Shown in pieces: positions 25,483-38,826 of a stretch of 64,000 bases of DNA. Source of the DNA: Laguncularia racemosa (Eukaryota; Streptophyta; Magnoliopsida; Myrtales; Combretaceae). The position numbers and the translations under genes were made by a program. The stretch lies in assembly GCA_037954665.1 (NCBI GenBank), contig JBBMOL010000245.1, positions 310,001 through 374,000 of the forward strand, given 5' to 3'. Every line of letters begins with the position of its first letter. The first letter of the stretch is position 1. Below the pieces are notes generated by a model. The model made no database searches. It worked only from the letters and a program-made list of their open reading frames with translations, and was not told the DNA's origin.

Positions 25483-25964
25483 TCCTCCCTTTTTTTTTTT
25501 TTTACTCCTTGTTATTATAGATCTTTTATTTCATTTTTTTACATTTTACATTTTTTTTTCCATTTATAGGATAAAGAAGTTCACTCTTATATTAATGTGG
25601 TCAATGACTTAATAGCTAGATAATGTTTAAATTACTTAGTATGAAACTTCCCAATTAATATATTGTTTGCCCTTTTCTAGGAAGATGGTAACTTCTTCGG
25701 TGAAGAAAATTAAATACCACTAGCATATTTTTGTTTATTTTAACAAATATATTTATGATAATAATAGCAATTGTACAAAAAAAATTATTTTTATGCATTT
25801 TTTAGAATGTCTATGCATAATTTTTTTTCCTTTTTTTAATTCATCCATCATGAATATAGTTTACTTCAGTAATTGTTTTATATTTTAAATTTGATCATAT
25901 CAATTTATTTAATTTTTATAAACATACCATGAATACATGTCGATTAGTATAAAATTAAATGGGT

Positions 25965-26486
25965 AAAGTACACTTTTAGTGATCAACATTTACTTTCTTT
26001 TCTACTTGAATTCTCAACATTTTTTTTTCTTCTATTTGAGTTATAAACATTTTCAAAACTTTACAAAAATAAGACTTTTATCAAATATGTTAAATTTTAT
26101 ATTTATCTTGAGCATGTATTAGTTTCCAATTAGCTTTATGCTAGTTGATCAAGGAAACTAGAGTATATACAAATTTTTCTAGCCCCCATTCCAATTTTAA
26201 TTATTATTTTCATTTTTATTATTTTTATTATATTATATCATTATATATATTTAATATTATTTTTCATTATATTATGTAAATAAATATATTTAATAATATC
26301 ACTTTGTTAATTTAATTATTTTAAACCAATTTAAAATCGATATGTATCACAAATGAATAGAAAACTTAATAAATTTGATAGAAATCCTATTGTAAATTTT
26401 TAAAATATTAAAAACTCAAATAGAAAAAAAAATTGAGGATTTAAATAAAAAAGTAGGTAAACATGGATAATAAAAATGTACTTTTC
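25965..26486. mobile_element. MITE-like inverted-repeat element, copy B
   Basis: Same plan as copy A in the same orientation. The left end AAAGTACACTTTTAGTGATC and right end AATAAAAATGTACTTTT are inverted relative to one another. The inner words CTATTTGAGTTATAAACATT and AATATTAAAAACTCAAATAG match those of copy A. Shared internal landmarks include TTAATTATTATTTT and CAATTTAAA followed by TATGTAT. No transposase. Confidence 0.75.
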
Positions 26487-27846
26487 TCAAATTAAATGAC
26501 TAAGAAAGTTGGCCATATTTTAGATTTGTAATTGCATATGCTATAAAGTATCCATGAAACAGAGAAAGCTATACTATACATAGGATAAATATTTACCTTC
26601 TCAGATTTCCTATTTCGAATATATCCACATTCAAACATCTTAATTAAAAATCAATACATAAGATGAAAGTTTGTTCTATTATCACAAGAATTTATATATA
26701 ATTATTTGAGACATACTTGTGATGGAAAATTTAAAACAGCAAAATGAAAATGAGACTTTGTACAGATACCTCTTTTTTTTTTTTTTTTTTGGTACAGAAT
26801 AAATTACACAAACCACTATTGATAATTTTGAAAATTAAACACAAAATAATCTTAATACTTATATACTTACTTAACAAGCATTAACTACAAAAAATCAAGT
26901 GTGTGAACAAGGAGTCACAAAACTTGACAAGTAGAATGCGTGCGTACATATAAATAACTTACGGAGATGCGCAATACCACATGACAGGGATACACTAATG
27001 TACATAATTGAAAAATTAAAGACATTGGTATAAAATCGACTAGTGCAATTTGCCTCTTTAAATTTTTGAGACACTTGACTGATTATATCATGCCAACTTT
27101 GTATGGATTACAATTTACAAAGCGTTAGCCTCAACCAACCGTCAAAAGACATGGCCTATCATATCCCAGACACTTGCAGCTGAAAACAGGCCGAGTACAA
27201 AGATCAATCCTGTTAGACGTAAACTTATGCTCACCCGAAAGCATGATTTCAACCCAAAAAAAAAGGGTCATGTTATCGGTGGTGCAACTGGCTAATGGCT
27301 ACATGGCTTCAAAGTTCATAGCAAAATCGTTTCAGTTATATTTTCTTATCAATAAGATAAATTTGATTTGCAGATCCAGCAAAAACGGTACGGATTTAAG
27401 AAAAGATCAATGCCACAGGAAGATGAGCCCTTCCACCAATGGTGATATCTTATAGATAAGGATGAATTCTACAGGTTGAATTCATACACAACAACAAAAG
27501 TGCAAATAATATGATCATTTGACAAAGCATCAAATCAATATAAACCACATCACTTGAGCCAGAATGCAATCCAAGCTGCCCACGATTCTTCTAGCAACTT
27601 AACAACATTATAATGCATACACCAAGCTCTGTCCCAGATATTAAGTTGATTGGCAATGACCACCGTAATTCCACAGGTGTAAACAGCTGGAGAAGTTCCA
27701 AAATTTACTTGGAACTCATGTGCCCTCTGCTTGTTATGTGCTCCTCTTACATACGTGTCTTTGAAATAGAACTTGATGATGATGAAACATGATAAATCCG
27801 ATAATCAAGCATACACTGATTGCTAATTAAACTGCTTTCTCAAGTT
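26487..27846. other. Downstream region and probable 3' UTR of the TXNDC9-like gene
   Basis: No coding region supported. The segment nearest 27846 is less AT-rich and probably contains the minus-strand 3' UTR of the neighbouring gene; the polyadenylation site cannot be placed by eye. Confidence 0.45.
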
Positions 27847-30530
27847 TTAATCTGAATCAGAATCTGGATACAGAGATGATCTTACAGCTCTGCGTATACT
27901 CTCAGGACACTCGACATCTTCATCATCTTCCTCAAACTTGTTCTCACTAATGATACCTGAAAATCAATATCTTAGTAATTAGTACATTGGCACATGCTTG
28001 TGTATCAGGGTTCAAGCATGAATATATGTGAGACCTGGAATAAGCAAGTGGAGGGAAAGGAACAGTAACCTACTACCTTTCTTTATTAGAAGAACCTCAA
28101 GCGTCTTCATGCTAAAATCATCCTTTCCTCCTAAATCTTGGAAACCAATTAGTCTGTCAAATGCAATGCCTTTACTGCAATTCAATACAGAAAATTTGTT
28201 AGCCTAAACAGTTCAAATAATCCTTCAGTTAAAGCAGTTGGTGCCATATATGTGTTATGACTCAGAAAGATCTTTTGATGCTTAAACAGCCACGAATGAG
28301 TAATCAGTTATTTATGAAGGGTCAAAAAAGTGCATGCAAATTCCATATGGAAATAGCGATACTGAAGAGCTGACCTGAATAAAATGACACATGGCAACGT
28401 TTTTATTCCAAGTTTTGTCACAAAGAAGGGTGCATTCTGCATCATAGTTTCAGTCATCTCAAACTTCCAAATTCAATTTCCTTTCAAAAAATAAAAATAA
28501 AAATCTATTCTGGCAATAAAATGACAAATTGTAACTAACCTCTGCATCAAGCTTAATGAACTTGGTATCTACATGCCTTGAAGCAAGAGACTTCAAATGC
28601 TTGTCCATGATCCTGCATACAGAATTCCAGTAATATTATAGGTATGTACCATATACAAAGTTGCCTATGTATAGTTTGCTAATGGTTAGGGAATTATGTC
28701 CATCCGTGTTACATAGAGAAGAAATAGGGATAGGTCAATATGCCATAGGAAGAGGGTTGTGTTATCACATTAAATGGAGGCTTACTTGCAGCGATAAAAC
28801 TCCTTGTGGTAAAAATGGCAGATCACTTTTTCACTGCCAGTTACTTCTCCCAAGAAATCACCCTCAGTTATCTCCCTGTATTCTCCATGGCCTTGCTTCT
28901 TTAATGCTTGTCTCTTTTCAGCTTCTTTCTAGTCCAAAAAACATAATAAACTCAAGACACTGAGAAAATCAACAAATATGCATTGAAGCTCATGACTATT
29001 TGAGAAGACACAAACCTTAAGGGCTGCAATCCTCTCCGCATGCAACTTCTCCAGTTCAGGATCCTAAAAAAGGCCAAAGAAAGTCAATATAGACAAAAAA
29101 CATTTGGTTTGATAAACACATCATATCTCAAAAATACAGGGTCCAGCATATGGGACTTACATCCATCAATTCATCAAGATCAACCTCCTGATTAGAACTT
29201 GAAGTCTGTGCCTTCTCTTGTGCTAACATTTCCTGTTTAATCAAATAATTAATTGATATCAATTATGGTCTAAAAATGCTCAATACATTTGCATATATAT
29301 ATACAAAGGGAAATCACCTAAACAACACATTAGGTAACTTCAAGTGCATCTTGCCACATTACCAACAATCAACAGTGAACTCCACTCTCCTCTCAGCCTA
29401 CATTCCCAGACTTTACGAAATAGATCACCCTGGTCTGTTAGCTTCAATTCCTATATTTCAAAAAGACTAGGTGGTCTTGCTCACAGCGAAATATTCAAAA
29501 ATTGCCTGAATCATGGGATTCCTATAATCATGAACTGTCCTCAATTCATTTTACTAAACAGCCCCCCAATTGCTTAATTAACCTTGATATTCAACTAATT
29601 CTCTGGCGTGAATTCTTCAATATAGATAAGCTTCACAAGACACGGTTTACTCTAGTGTACAACCATCAAACTAACTGAACCAAGCAAAATTTATTAACAC
29701 GTCCTTTCCTCAATTTTTTATTTTGGGTGAAATGTCAGATTGGCATTAATCAAAGTTTTTTGGATGAAATGTCAGATTGGTATTATTCAAACTTCCTTGA
29801 TCTCAATTCAAGTATCAAGAATTGCTTCTTAAAAACAAAATCAGAATCTTACCAAACAACACTCAATTATTTTCTAATGTACTACTACCAGCCATTACAA
29901 TACCCGATCTCTAGATAATATCACATAAACAAAATCTCATTGCTAAATTACCTAGAAGCCCCAGCTTCTTAACTATCCTCGACTTTCAACTTAAGTCTCC
30001 AGCATAAATTCATCAACATAAAACGACCATTCACCCTACACAACACTCAATTTTTGCACAGCACCACTGTTATAATACCTGGTTTCTACATCAAATCGCC
30101 TTGTTCAAAAACAAGATTCAAACAGACTTGTTCTCCATAAATTCTACTTCTTCCACCCAATAACTTATACCTCATACACAAACTTCTTCCTCAAAGATAA
30201 CAACTTTAGAACACAAACAGGCAACGACGAAACCCGCAGTAAGCTAATTCATTAACAAAGAAGCACAATCATTGGCTACTCCGACAACGTAGACAGCAGA
30301 GAATACTTAATCGAGCATTTCCACTCTATCAACCCAGTTATCAGCATTCCTCCAAGTAAAGGTTCAAACTTTAAGGAAATATAAAATAATTAAATCAAAT
30401 TATATTAAAAAAGTAATTAAATAAACGAATGAACATAGGACAGGACCTTTTGATAATCGCGAGCGGCAGCAGCCATTACATTTCCGAAAGCTAAATTGGA
30501 GAGTGTCGATTTAACCGCATTGGGATCCAT
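27847..30530 (-). CDS. TXNDC9: Thioredoxin domain-containing protein 9 homologue (phosducin-like), eight exons
   Basis: Minus-strand exons: 30447-30530, 29161-29232, 29016-29063, 28786-28928, 28540-28612, 28375-28436, 28077-28174, 27847-27956. All seven introns are GT-AG and phases agree. The sum is 690 bases, 229 aa plus stop, the usual length for plant homologues. It starts MDPNAVKSTLSNLAFGNV. An acidic/helical region follows (VDLDELMDDPELEKLHAERI), then a thioredoxin-like fold with GEYREITEGDFLGEVTGS, CHFYHKEFYRCKIMDKHL, VDTKFIKLDAENAPFFVTKL and GIKTLPCVILF. The C-terminus is acidic and ends in SLYPDSDSD. The thioredoxin CXXC is absent, leaving a single Cys after FYR, so redox activity is unlikely. 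Relatives bind the CCT chaperonin and affect actin and tubulin folding; this role is by family. The first intron (1214 bases) is the longest. Confidence 0.96.
29728..29801. repeat. 37-bp tandem repeat in intron 1
   Basis: TGAAATGTCAGATTGG starts at 29728 and again at 29765, followed by (C/T)ATTA(A/T)TCAAA in both. It lies in intron 1 of the TXNDC9-like gene. Confidence 0.8.
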
Positions 30531-32650
30531 TCTCTCTCTCTCTGAAAATGCGAAATCAGGAATCAGATCTAAAGAACAGCTAGGTTTAAGAAGGAAAACA
30601 GGCGCACAGAAGTTCAAATTTATGTTATGCCTAATCAGGGATTTAAGAAGACGATAAATTGAATAGATCAGAAAAGGAAATAAAAAGGGTGGAAGGTTGC
30701 AGGCTTTCTCTTTTAGTTTTTCAGTTTTTCTCAAGTTGTTGGACCTAAAGTTTTAGTAGAAGCCCAAATTTGGCCCTCCAATTCATGCTTAATTCTTCTG
30801 CTAGTAGACAATTTTTTTTCCCCCTGATTTTTGCAGATTTCTTTTTTTAATTGTATAATCCAGTTTAATATATTAAATTTGATAGTATTTTTTAAAATAT
30901 TTATTATAAACCATTAAGAAGATGATACGAGGTACATGTGGACTATTAAGAAAGTATAACAAAGTCCTCAAAACTAATTATTTCATCCATTTCCAAAATT
31001 TGTGGAAAGAAAAATTATACAACTAAAATTAAAAAGCATACACTTTTTTCCTTCTAGATAAAACTCCTACATCACAAACAAAAATCAATAATTTGTCTAA
31101 TGTAATTAGATATATCATTTATATTATCTTTGTATCAAACCGTCGTAATCATAAAAGGAATAAGTCACCCTCAAGATATGGGCTGGATGGGTCTAACCTA
31201 TGACCTAGCCTAAATTGATACATTGGGTCCAAAATTAAACCCTATTTGTTATGGTCGGGTCTGTACCTATATGAGAACTACTAAGGATGATGGATCCTAG
31301 GTGGATTGGACCATTGGATTCGTCTAATCCAGCAATTTAACCTATCAAAAAAATAAAAAATAAAAAAAGTTGTCAAGGTAGCATCTCTTAACAAAAAGTT
31401 GAAGAAAAAAAGAAGATGAGAAAGTGAAAGAGCTAGTTAAAGACAAGGGGGGGGGGGGGGGGGGGGAGAGGGAGGATAAATTCATTGTGAGAGAGAAAGA
31501 GAAAAAATTTCAAAAGCTTTAAGTAGAGTCACAAAATAAAGATAGAGACATAGAGTACGAGAGATCAAAAGAAAAACTTTTCAAGTTGCATTCCAAATCA
31601 AATGTTTCAAATTGCAGGGAATGTTTTTAAATGTTCACAAATGAATGCTATATATGTTTGGCCATCTGTTATACTTTGTTTCATTCTCAATTGTCAACAC
31701 TTTTCTCACACATGCTCATTTTCTTTGCTTTATTCTTAGCTTTAAAAAATCATCCACATAGTGAATATTTCATCTCTTTTGTAGTCTTCTTTATATTTGT
31801 AGTGAAAACTTTATCCTCATAATGATTGTTATAATTTTTGCACTAGCTGTTTTTTTTATAATATATATATATTGTTTTCGGTAAAAATATTTATTTTCAC
31901 ATATACAAATAGCAATTTTTTTTTGTAGTGCATCTAACTCGAATAAGAAGGAATACTCTAATAGAGGTCAGGGAAAAGCCTTTGAAATGGGATATCAGCA
32001 AATCTATGATGTTGACGGGGAGTACAACTTACATAACTTAAGTCAAGATCAAGCAAGGAATGTAATGGACTGTCCTCCACTTGATTTTGAGTATTTCATG
32101 CTTGGTGTTAACCCCACGTAGAATGGGAAACACAAGATGTGGAAGGCCATCAACTCGATCAAGGTGTCTCAAGCGATAAGCCACTAAAACCACTTAAATT
32201 TGAAATTTTTACTGAACATTTCCATTAAATTACAAGTCTAAATGGAAATATCCATTCATATAGTAACTATTGCTAAACAAATTATGGCTGGAAAAAAAAA
32301 GGTGATGAATATGGTACTTTCAATAAGCAAATGCAATTGAAATACATAACAAAGTTTGGAATAGACAAATTGTGATAGCAAATCTCCAAATCCACTACTT
32401 CATAGGTTTCCACCTTATTTCGCCACTCACAAGAGATGCAAATATTAAGCTTATACAAAGCAATAATAGGTATGCATTTTATCATGAAGTGTAGGTAAGA
32501 ATTCGTTTCAATAAACTATTCATAAGAAACTTTAAATCTTAGCCCACATTTGTTTCATCCAAAACCATGCTTAGTGCTTAAAGGCACTATTAAGCACTAT
32601 TTAGCTTTATTATCATGGAAAGTGAGAGCTAATAGATAGGTTCAATTATT
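30531..32650. other. Upstream region of the TXNDC9-like gene, poly-G tract
   Basis: The first ~200 bases probably include the 5' leader of the TXNDC9-like gene, with a CT/GA-rich box next to its start. A run of 20 G lies at 31447-31466. The text at about 31925-32190 is less AT-rich but has stops in all frames and no recognised product. Confidence 0.5.
31447..31466 (+). repeat. G20 homopolymer
   Basis: Twenty consecutive G residues followed by AGAGGGAGGA. It could form a quadruplex; the exact length may be an assembly artefact. Confidence 0.9.
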
Positions 32651-32673
32651 TAGATACACAAGTTTTAATTTAT

Positions 32674-34165
32674 GCAGACATATGGACTAATAGATGGAAT
32701 GAAGACTTATACATGGGAATAACTTGTCATTAGGTATATGACAAATGGGATTTACATAAAAGATTGCTAGCACTTAGGAAATTTAATGAATGTTACACAA
32801 CAAAAAATAATATAGGATAATAAGCGTAATTTTCAATGAATATGCATTGACTCAAAAATAAAAATTCTCTATTAGCTTTAATAATGCTACAAAAAAAAAC
32901 ACCATATTCATTGATGACCTTAAAGCACTTTGTCAACTCATGCTTGGGGCCACCTTTTTACACATACATTGTGCATTTCACACTTTAAATATATGTGTTA
33001 AAGGCAGTATGATTACCTTGGATTTTAAAATTCACCCATTAAACAAGTAATTGATTATATATAAGATCATCCATCTACAAGTTTCTCAAAATCACGATTC
33101 TATTGAGAATTAGAAAGTATAGAGTTGATAAAATCATATAAAATAGTATAAAACTGATAAAATCGAAAACTTGTAATTTTCTCTAAAGTCTGCACCTAAA
33201 CGATTTTACATTCATTTAACTATGAAAAACTTTGTAAAATGATAAATTTATAAAAGTGTACAGTTAACTCGTAATTTTAACAACTATATCAATTTATAAA
33301 TAGGGCTTAGAGAAATTTTTGTATTGACAACAGTATAAGACCATGCAAATTTAAAAAAGGATATTAAACATAGGTGGATGAACTATTGCAAATCACTATT
33401 CTATACAAGCAAGAATAATGTAATTTTGTTGTGGTCTATATTTTAGATATTTTGATCGAGAGGCATGCAACAAATTGTTGGAAATACTAAAAATTTTTTC
33501 ACAAATTTACCGACTTATGAATTTATTTGTTTTAGAAACTACTAACATTGCGACAGTATGTAAATCGCAATACAACCCTATCTTGCACATTTGTGTGAAT
33601 GATATGTGTGCAAAGTGGTTATTTTATTATAGTGAAATTCTTTTTATATTTGTCTTGTTACTATGATTTCAGACCCTTAGTGCACAATAGATGGTCTTAG
33701 TGATTATCTAAATTTCTGTTACAAACTTGTAGATAAATTTTCTAACACACAAGATGCTTACATGATTAATACAACACAAGTAATTCGATGAATAACTAAA
33801 GTAACTAATGAGCTTTTTCTTTTCTTTTCTTTTTTTTCAAATTTTTGTTCTTATTTGATGGTTAAGTTTCGGTGAGTCCCTTACCTCCCACTAGCACATG
33901 AAATGGCACTATTGGCAACATCCCTATAGTAGATGAAATGATGACACAAAGATTGAAGAAACATAAGGGTAGCAGTGGTACCTACATAGAACTTAACAAC
34001 TATTTAAACAATACTTCTAAGTTCCTAGACAATGTTAGCATTTGTAACTTTGACATCTTAGATTAATGGAAAAGGCATCTAAAGACTTTTGCAATACTCT
34101 TTTGCATGGCTCAACAAGTTCAGGTGGAAGCATGGCTAGCTCAACTTTCGAGAGCACATGAGGTG
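32674..34165 (+). pseudogene. Decayed hAT-family transposase
   Basis: Two recognisable plus-strand patches. At 32674-32784 the frame reads ADIWTNRWNEDLYMGITCH, a stop, then VYDKWDLHKRLLALRKF, matching the hAT catalytic-domain pattern DxWTS...Y..[VI]T.H[WF]ID..W.L.KR. At 33938-34165 it reads MTQRLKKHKGSSGTYIELNN, then FDILD, a stop, WKRHLKTFAILFCMAQQV, matching the C-terminal hAT dimerisation block (FD.L.WW......P.L...A). The DNA between carries stops in every frame. Non-functional; element ends not determined. Confidence 0.7.
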
Positions 34166-34169
34166 AAAG

Positions 34170-37100
34170 TGATTGAGCACAAAATGTTGTTACCTTGTTT
34201 TCATAATATAAAAACTTTAGGTAAGATTAATAATACTATCTTATTTATTTTTAACACAATAACTTAGCAATTTTTTTGTAAGAGAATTAATACTCTTTTA
34301 TTTATTTTCATTACTCACAACTATGTTCTATGTAACAAAGTAAAGCTCATCTCTTCCTCTTATATTTATAATATTTAATTTTATATCAATAAAACTAACT
34401 TAAACATGTATACCGTAAAATGAATTTGAAGTAAGTATTAGAGGTGGTTGGGGGTGGGGGTGAAGGTTGGTGGCGTTCCAATATTTCGGAATCGTAAGCA
34501 GCGGGCCGATTACAATTCCAGGCCGATTCAACCCCAAGCCCACGTCTACCGTCCGATAACAGTGTTTCCGCTAAATCTTTACAACATTTGTAAAATCAAA
34601 CTAGTTGTGTTGTGATCAACCATATTTTGAAATATGTGTAGGACTTCATACTATTATGATGACTTAGTTATTTTATTTAAATTATTATTTAATCAAAATA
34701 TAGCTTCTTTATTATCTTTAGCTTATTATATTTGATACGATTTAATTAGATAGTTTAGCCTTTTGTCATTTTCTTAAATGGCTAATCAATAGTTGCTATA
34801 TTATATTTGTATCGTAAACTCATGTTTGACCTTTTTTTTTATAGTCTTTTTGATAGAGTTTTGAATGTTAGTAAATGAGTATTGATTGAATAAAGAAAGT
34901 AATTTTTTTTTTATATAAATTCCTAATAACAATAAAAAAATATTGAATAAGCATTCATTACTCATAGTCATGAATACTTACTAAATGACTATTTACTTGA
35001 ACTACATCAAGTACTAGTTCCATTAGAACGTAACAGATTCCATTGGGATAAAGAATGTCAAACCAAGAGCATCTTCATTTCTATATAATATAAAAATGAT
35101 GGGTGTAAAAATTCATAATTGATTATGTCCCTCAAGTTGCTAGAATTGAATTTTTTTCCCCTAAAATACCCTCATTAAATTAACAAATGAGTAAGGTAAT
35201 ATACATTTTGAGTTTATTGCAACTCTATTTTATTTCTCAAAAATAATTATTATATTACGATCTTAGGTCATTCATCAAAATATAAAGAGAGCAAAGAATC
35301 AAGAGGTTTAGGCAATATTATATATAATTTGAAGTTTTAAAGGGTTTTCTTTTACTAGATTAATTTTTCTGTTACTTTGTGATGAGTACTTTAATATATT
35401 TATATAATTATGGTTTGATTTAATTCTTCAATTTAATTTTCATAATCATGTGTACATTATCATTTCAATCCTTTTAAATTAATTTACTTCCATTCTCCCG
35501 TATCACGTTACCAAAACTAAATTTTCTCTACCCTCCGTCTTATCCTAACAAAACTTAGGCCTACTCCAAACCAATGAGTGAACTGCCATGGTTATAGGAC
35601 CACTACTTAAACTCAAATCTGAATATTTATTAACCATCCCTCCATTCATGATAAATGCATCTATACAAATTTAGACGATGTTGACTTAAGAATAGAGATG
35701 GAGATTTTTAAAATATTGCAATTTTGACATGATTGCAAATTGAATTTTGAACTTAACACGATAAATCTAACTTAAGTATGTGCCTAAAAGTAATACAAAT
35801 TATTTTTATGAAATCTATTTGACTTTGTTATCTATGATTATCACTTTCTTGTGTTGGGCCTAACCTTGGGTTATAGTGGGCTTCTTGGAAAAATTGGGCT
35901 TGTAAAATAAGAACATGTAAGCTAAAAGTTAGCCTTGAAGGTTGTTCGAACTGCCACTATGATGTTTAAGTCTATAAAGGTTTGAAAAGAGAAAGAGAGT
36001 GAAGAGAAATCACACTAACAACTAGAGATGATGATCGTGTGTATGTGTATGGCTTATAATCTTTTTTTTTCTTCTCCTTGGTCTTTTGATGAGGCCTTCA
36101 ATATATAGATCTTATGAAGGGATGAGTAGCTAATTGGCCTCCTCTATACTAGTAAGTCCATTGGCATCAAGTATTACGTGTGCATTTAATGATTGGTATT
36201 CTCCTTAGGCATTAGGATGCATCATTAGCTGTGAGGTGCTAGTTAGGATGTGACATAGGATCATAACTCTCGATTTGCACTTGACATCCTACAAACTAAG
36301 AGTGGTTCGACCATGAGGCTCAACAATCTCATAGGTTTGGCTTAAGCCTAGGCCTAGGCTTAGATGACCAATCACAAAAAATGGCTATCAATAGTATCAT
36401 AATTATCTTATCTAAAAACTTAAACTCGTCAATTTAGTATTAGATTTATAATAGATAGTGTTTGATTATCATTATTTTATGTTATTTGACTAGACAAAAT
36501 CTTTAATCATTTATTTAGTTTATATAGTAAATTAAGTCACAGGATAAAAAAAGACATCAAGGTTTTGAACAAAATTAAAAAAATTTGTATCATACAATTG
36601 ATAATACGAAATTTTATTTCACCGAACAACAGAAGCACAACATCAAAACCTAAAATATAACCTAATATTATCATCATTCTTTTTTGTAGGTCTCGAAATC
36701 GCGAACAAGAGGAGAGTGAATTGATTACAAAAAAAAAAAAGAAAATCTATCAAATTGATATAATTGATTGCTATTTATCTTGCTATTGTAATGAAAAATA
36801 TGATGAACAATAATAAAATGAAAAAATATATTTTGTAGTAAAATAAAGAAGGCAGCAATTTATAGATGCTCATTCTTTTGAGTACGTCCTCTCATCCAGC
36901 TTCGTTGTTGGGGATTTGGTCTTTCACACCAATCGTTCCACTATTTCAATTGCTAAAAACTTGTTACAATCACCAATAGCTCTTGCTCTGTCTTTCTAAT
37001 TCTTTTCTTAGCTAAGCACAAACTACAAGACTTTGCAACCTTACTTTCTTAAACTTAGCTTTACATGAAAATAATAAATAACTTTACAAAGATGAGAAAA

Positions 37101-38246
37101 TATGATTTTATCTAATTTAAGCTCAAGGAAACAAAGAAAATTTGTTTTGTTCTATTCTAAGTGTTTTTCTTTTTGCTCATATATCTGTATCTCTTTTCTG
37201 TTTTGTGTCATCGTATCTCTTCAACTTTAATTGTTCTGTATATATATATTTCCTTGTTTTTTTTATGGATTGCATAAAACACTCATTAAGTTTTCTAACG
37301 TTCATATCTTTACATTTTTTGGAATTTGAAAATTTTAAACTAGAATTCAAATTCAAATTGATCGCTGTGTAACCAATTTAGCTCAGATTTGTTGATGTTT
37401 ATCTTCGTCTAGCTTTTCAACAATTTTGGATGGATAAGTCTCAGTTGTTAATAGAAAAATCCCTCTTTATCTGGATGTTCTTCAACCGATAACCATATCG
37501 GTTATTCTGATCCTCATCTTATACGTCTGTGGTTGGAACAACTTTGACTTGATCATTATATGTATAAAAAATCTTTGTAAACCGATGTTACAAATAATTC
37601 AGACTTATAAATTTAAATTTGTATTAGATCACATATCATCAAAGATTTACAATCCAATCTGACATATTGTCTTATGTACGTTTCTAGTGAAACGTTTAAT
37701 GAAATGTTTAACAAACTGTCTAGACAACTATCTGGATAAGTTTTTGTGTAAGTGTCTATATACTATTGTCTGTGTAAGTATCTGTATAATTGCTTATATA
37801 AGTGTCTGTAAGTACGAACTCTTTTGTTCTTCATACTTAAATCACAATCTAATACTAATAACCTTTTTTGTTATCATTAAAACTTACTTCAGAATTCAAA
37901 TAATTCAACATTTTTATTAATGTATATGTGCCAAAACTCTTTTAACGAATCAAAAAATAATCTGATATGATTAAAAAAAACTCATGTCTTATACTACACA
38001 AACCAAACGAGGTATTGTGCTATACTATATTGTCCTTCTTATACAATATTGTCCCATCTTCCTCATATTGTCTAGTTCAATTAACCAAATGCTACCATAC
38101 TTATTACTATGCAACTAGCATTCTCCTCATTGTCGGTTGGCACTTTAATTGAAGCCATTCATGCAACCAATTAAATTAGTTTCCTTCATAATAGCTATCT
38201 TAACAAACTCTTTGGCAAGTTGCAAGAAGCCTATAAGAAGATGTTA
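34170..38246. other. Intergenic, no gene seen
   Basis: AT-rich with a short GC-richer patch at about 34440-34565 (runs of G followed by GCAGCGGGCCG) and another at about 35850-36370 rich in GGGCTT/AGGCCTAGGC words. Both look like repeat-derived text, but I cannot assign them to a family. Confidence 0.45.
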
Positions 38247-38826
38247 TTAAAAAGTAGGGATGTAAATGGGCTAGGTTTGGGATAGGTTCATTAAAACTCG
38301 AATTTGATCTGGTAAAGGATTTATATGCTTAAAACCCACTCTGACCCAATAGGGTTTTTTTTTTACTTGACCCCAACCCAACCTAATAACAAATTATGCG
38401 ACTCGAACCTAACCCAAATGGGGATTAAATCTTTTTTTTTTCCATACTTCAACTTATTTTCATACGTCTTTTCTTTAATTTATTATTAATTTACTTGTGA
38501 TGAAAAGAAAAGAGAAATTAAATATAAAAATTAAAAATATATAAAATAAAATATAAAAATATATTGATTAAAATTTTAAATATAATAAAATAAAATATAC
38601 TGATTATAAATTATAATATTAATTTATTATTTTTTTTTAAATTAGGTCGAGTTTTCCCATTGAGTTTTTTTAGATCCTATAACCTGACCCTAAACCCTGT
38701 CGGGTTTTATTCTATCCCAAAACCTAACTCTAAACCCTATAAGATCTAACCCTATAAGGTTTTTATCGGGTTGGTCGAAGCGGGTACCTAATTACGACCC
38801 ACCTTGGTTGCATGCCTATTAAAAAG
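38247..38826. mobile_element. Small non-autonomous hAT-like element with 8-bp target duplication
   Basis: The exact 8-mer TTAAAAAG occurs at 38247-38254 and 38819-38826. Between them lies a 564-bp element (38255-38818) beginning TAGGGATGTAAATGGGC and ending, on the other strand, TAGGCATGCAACCAAGG, an imperfect terminal inverted repeat. The interior has inverted GGGTT/AACCC-rich sequence and an AT-rich centre. The 8-bp duplication and TAGGG-type ends fit the hAT superfamily. There is no transposase. Confidence 0.82.

Noticed and set aside
31925..32190. Less AT-rich patch upstream of the hAT relic, considered as transposase N-terminus
   Set aside because: No BED-finger cysteines or hAT motifs; frames closed by stops.
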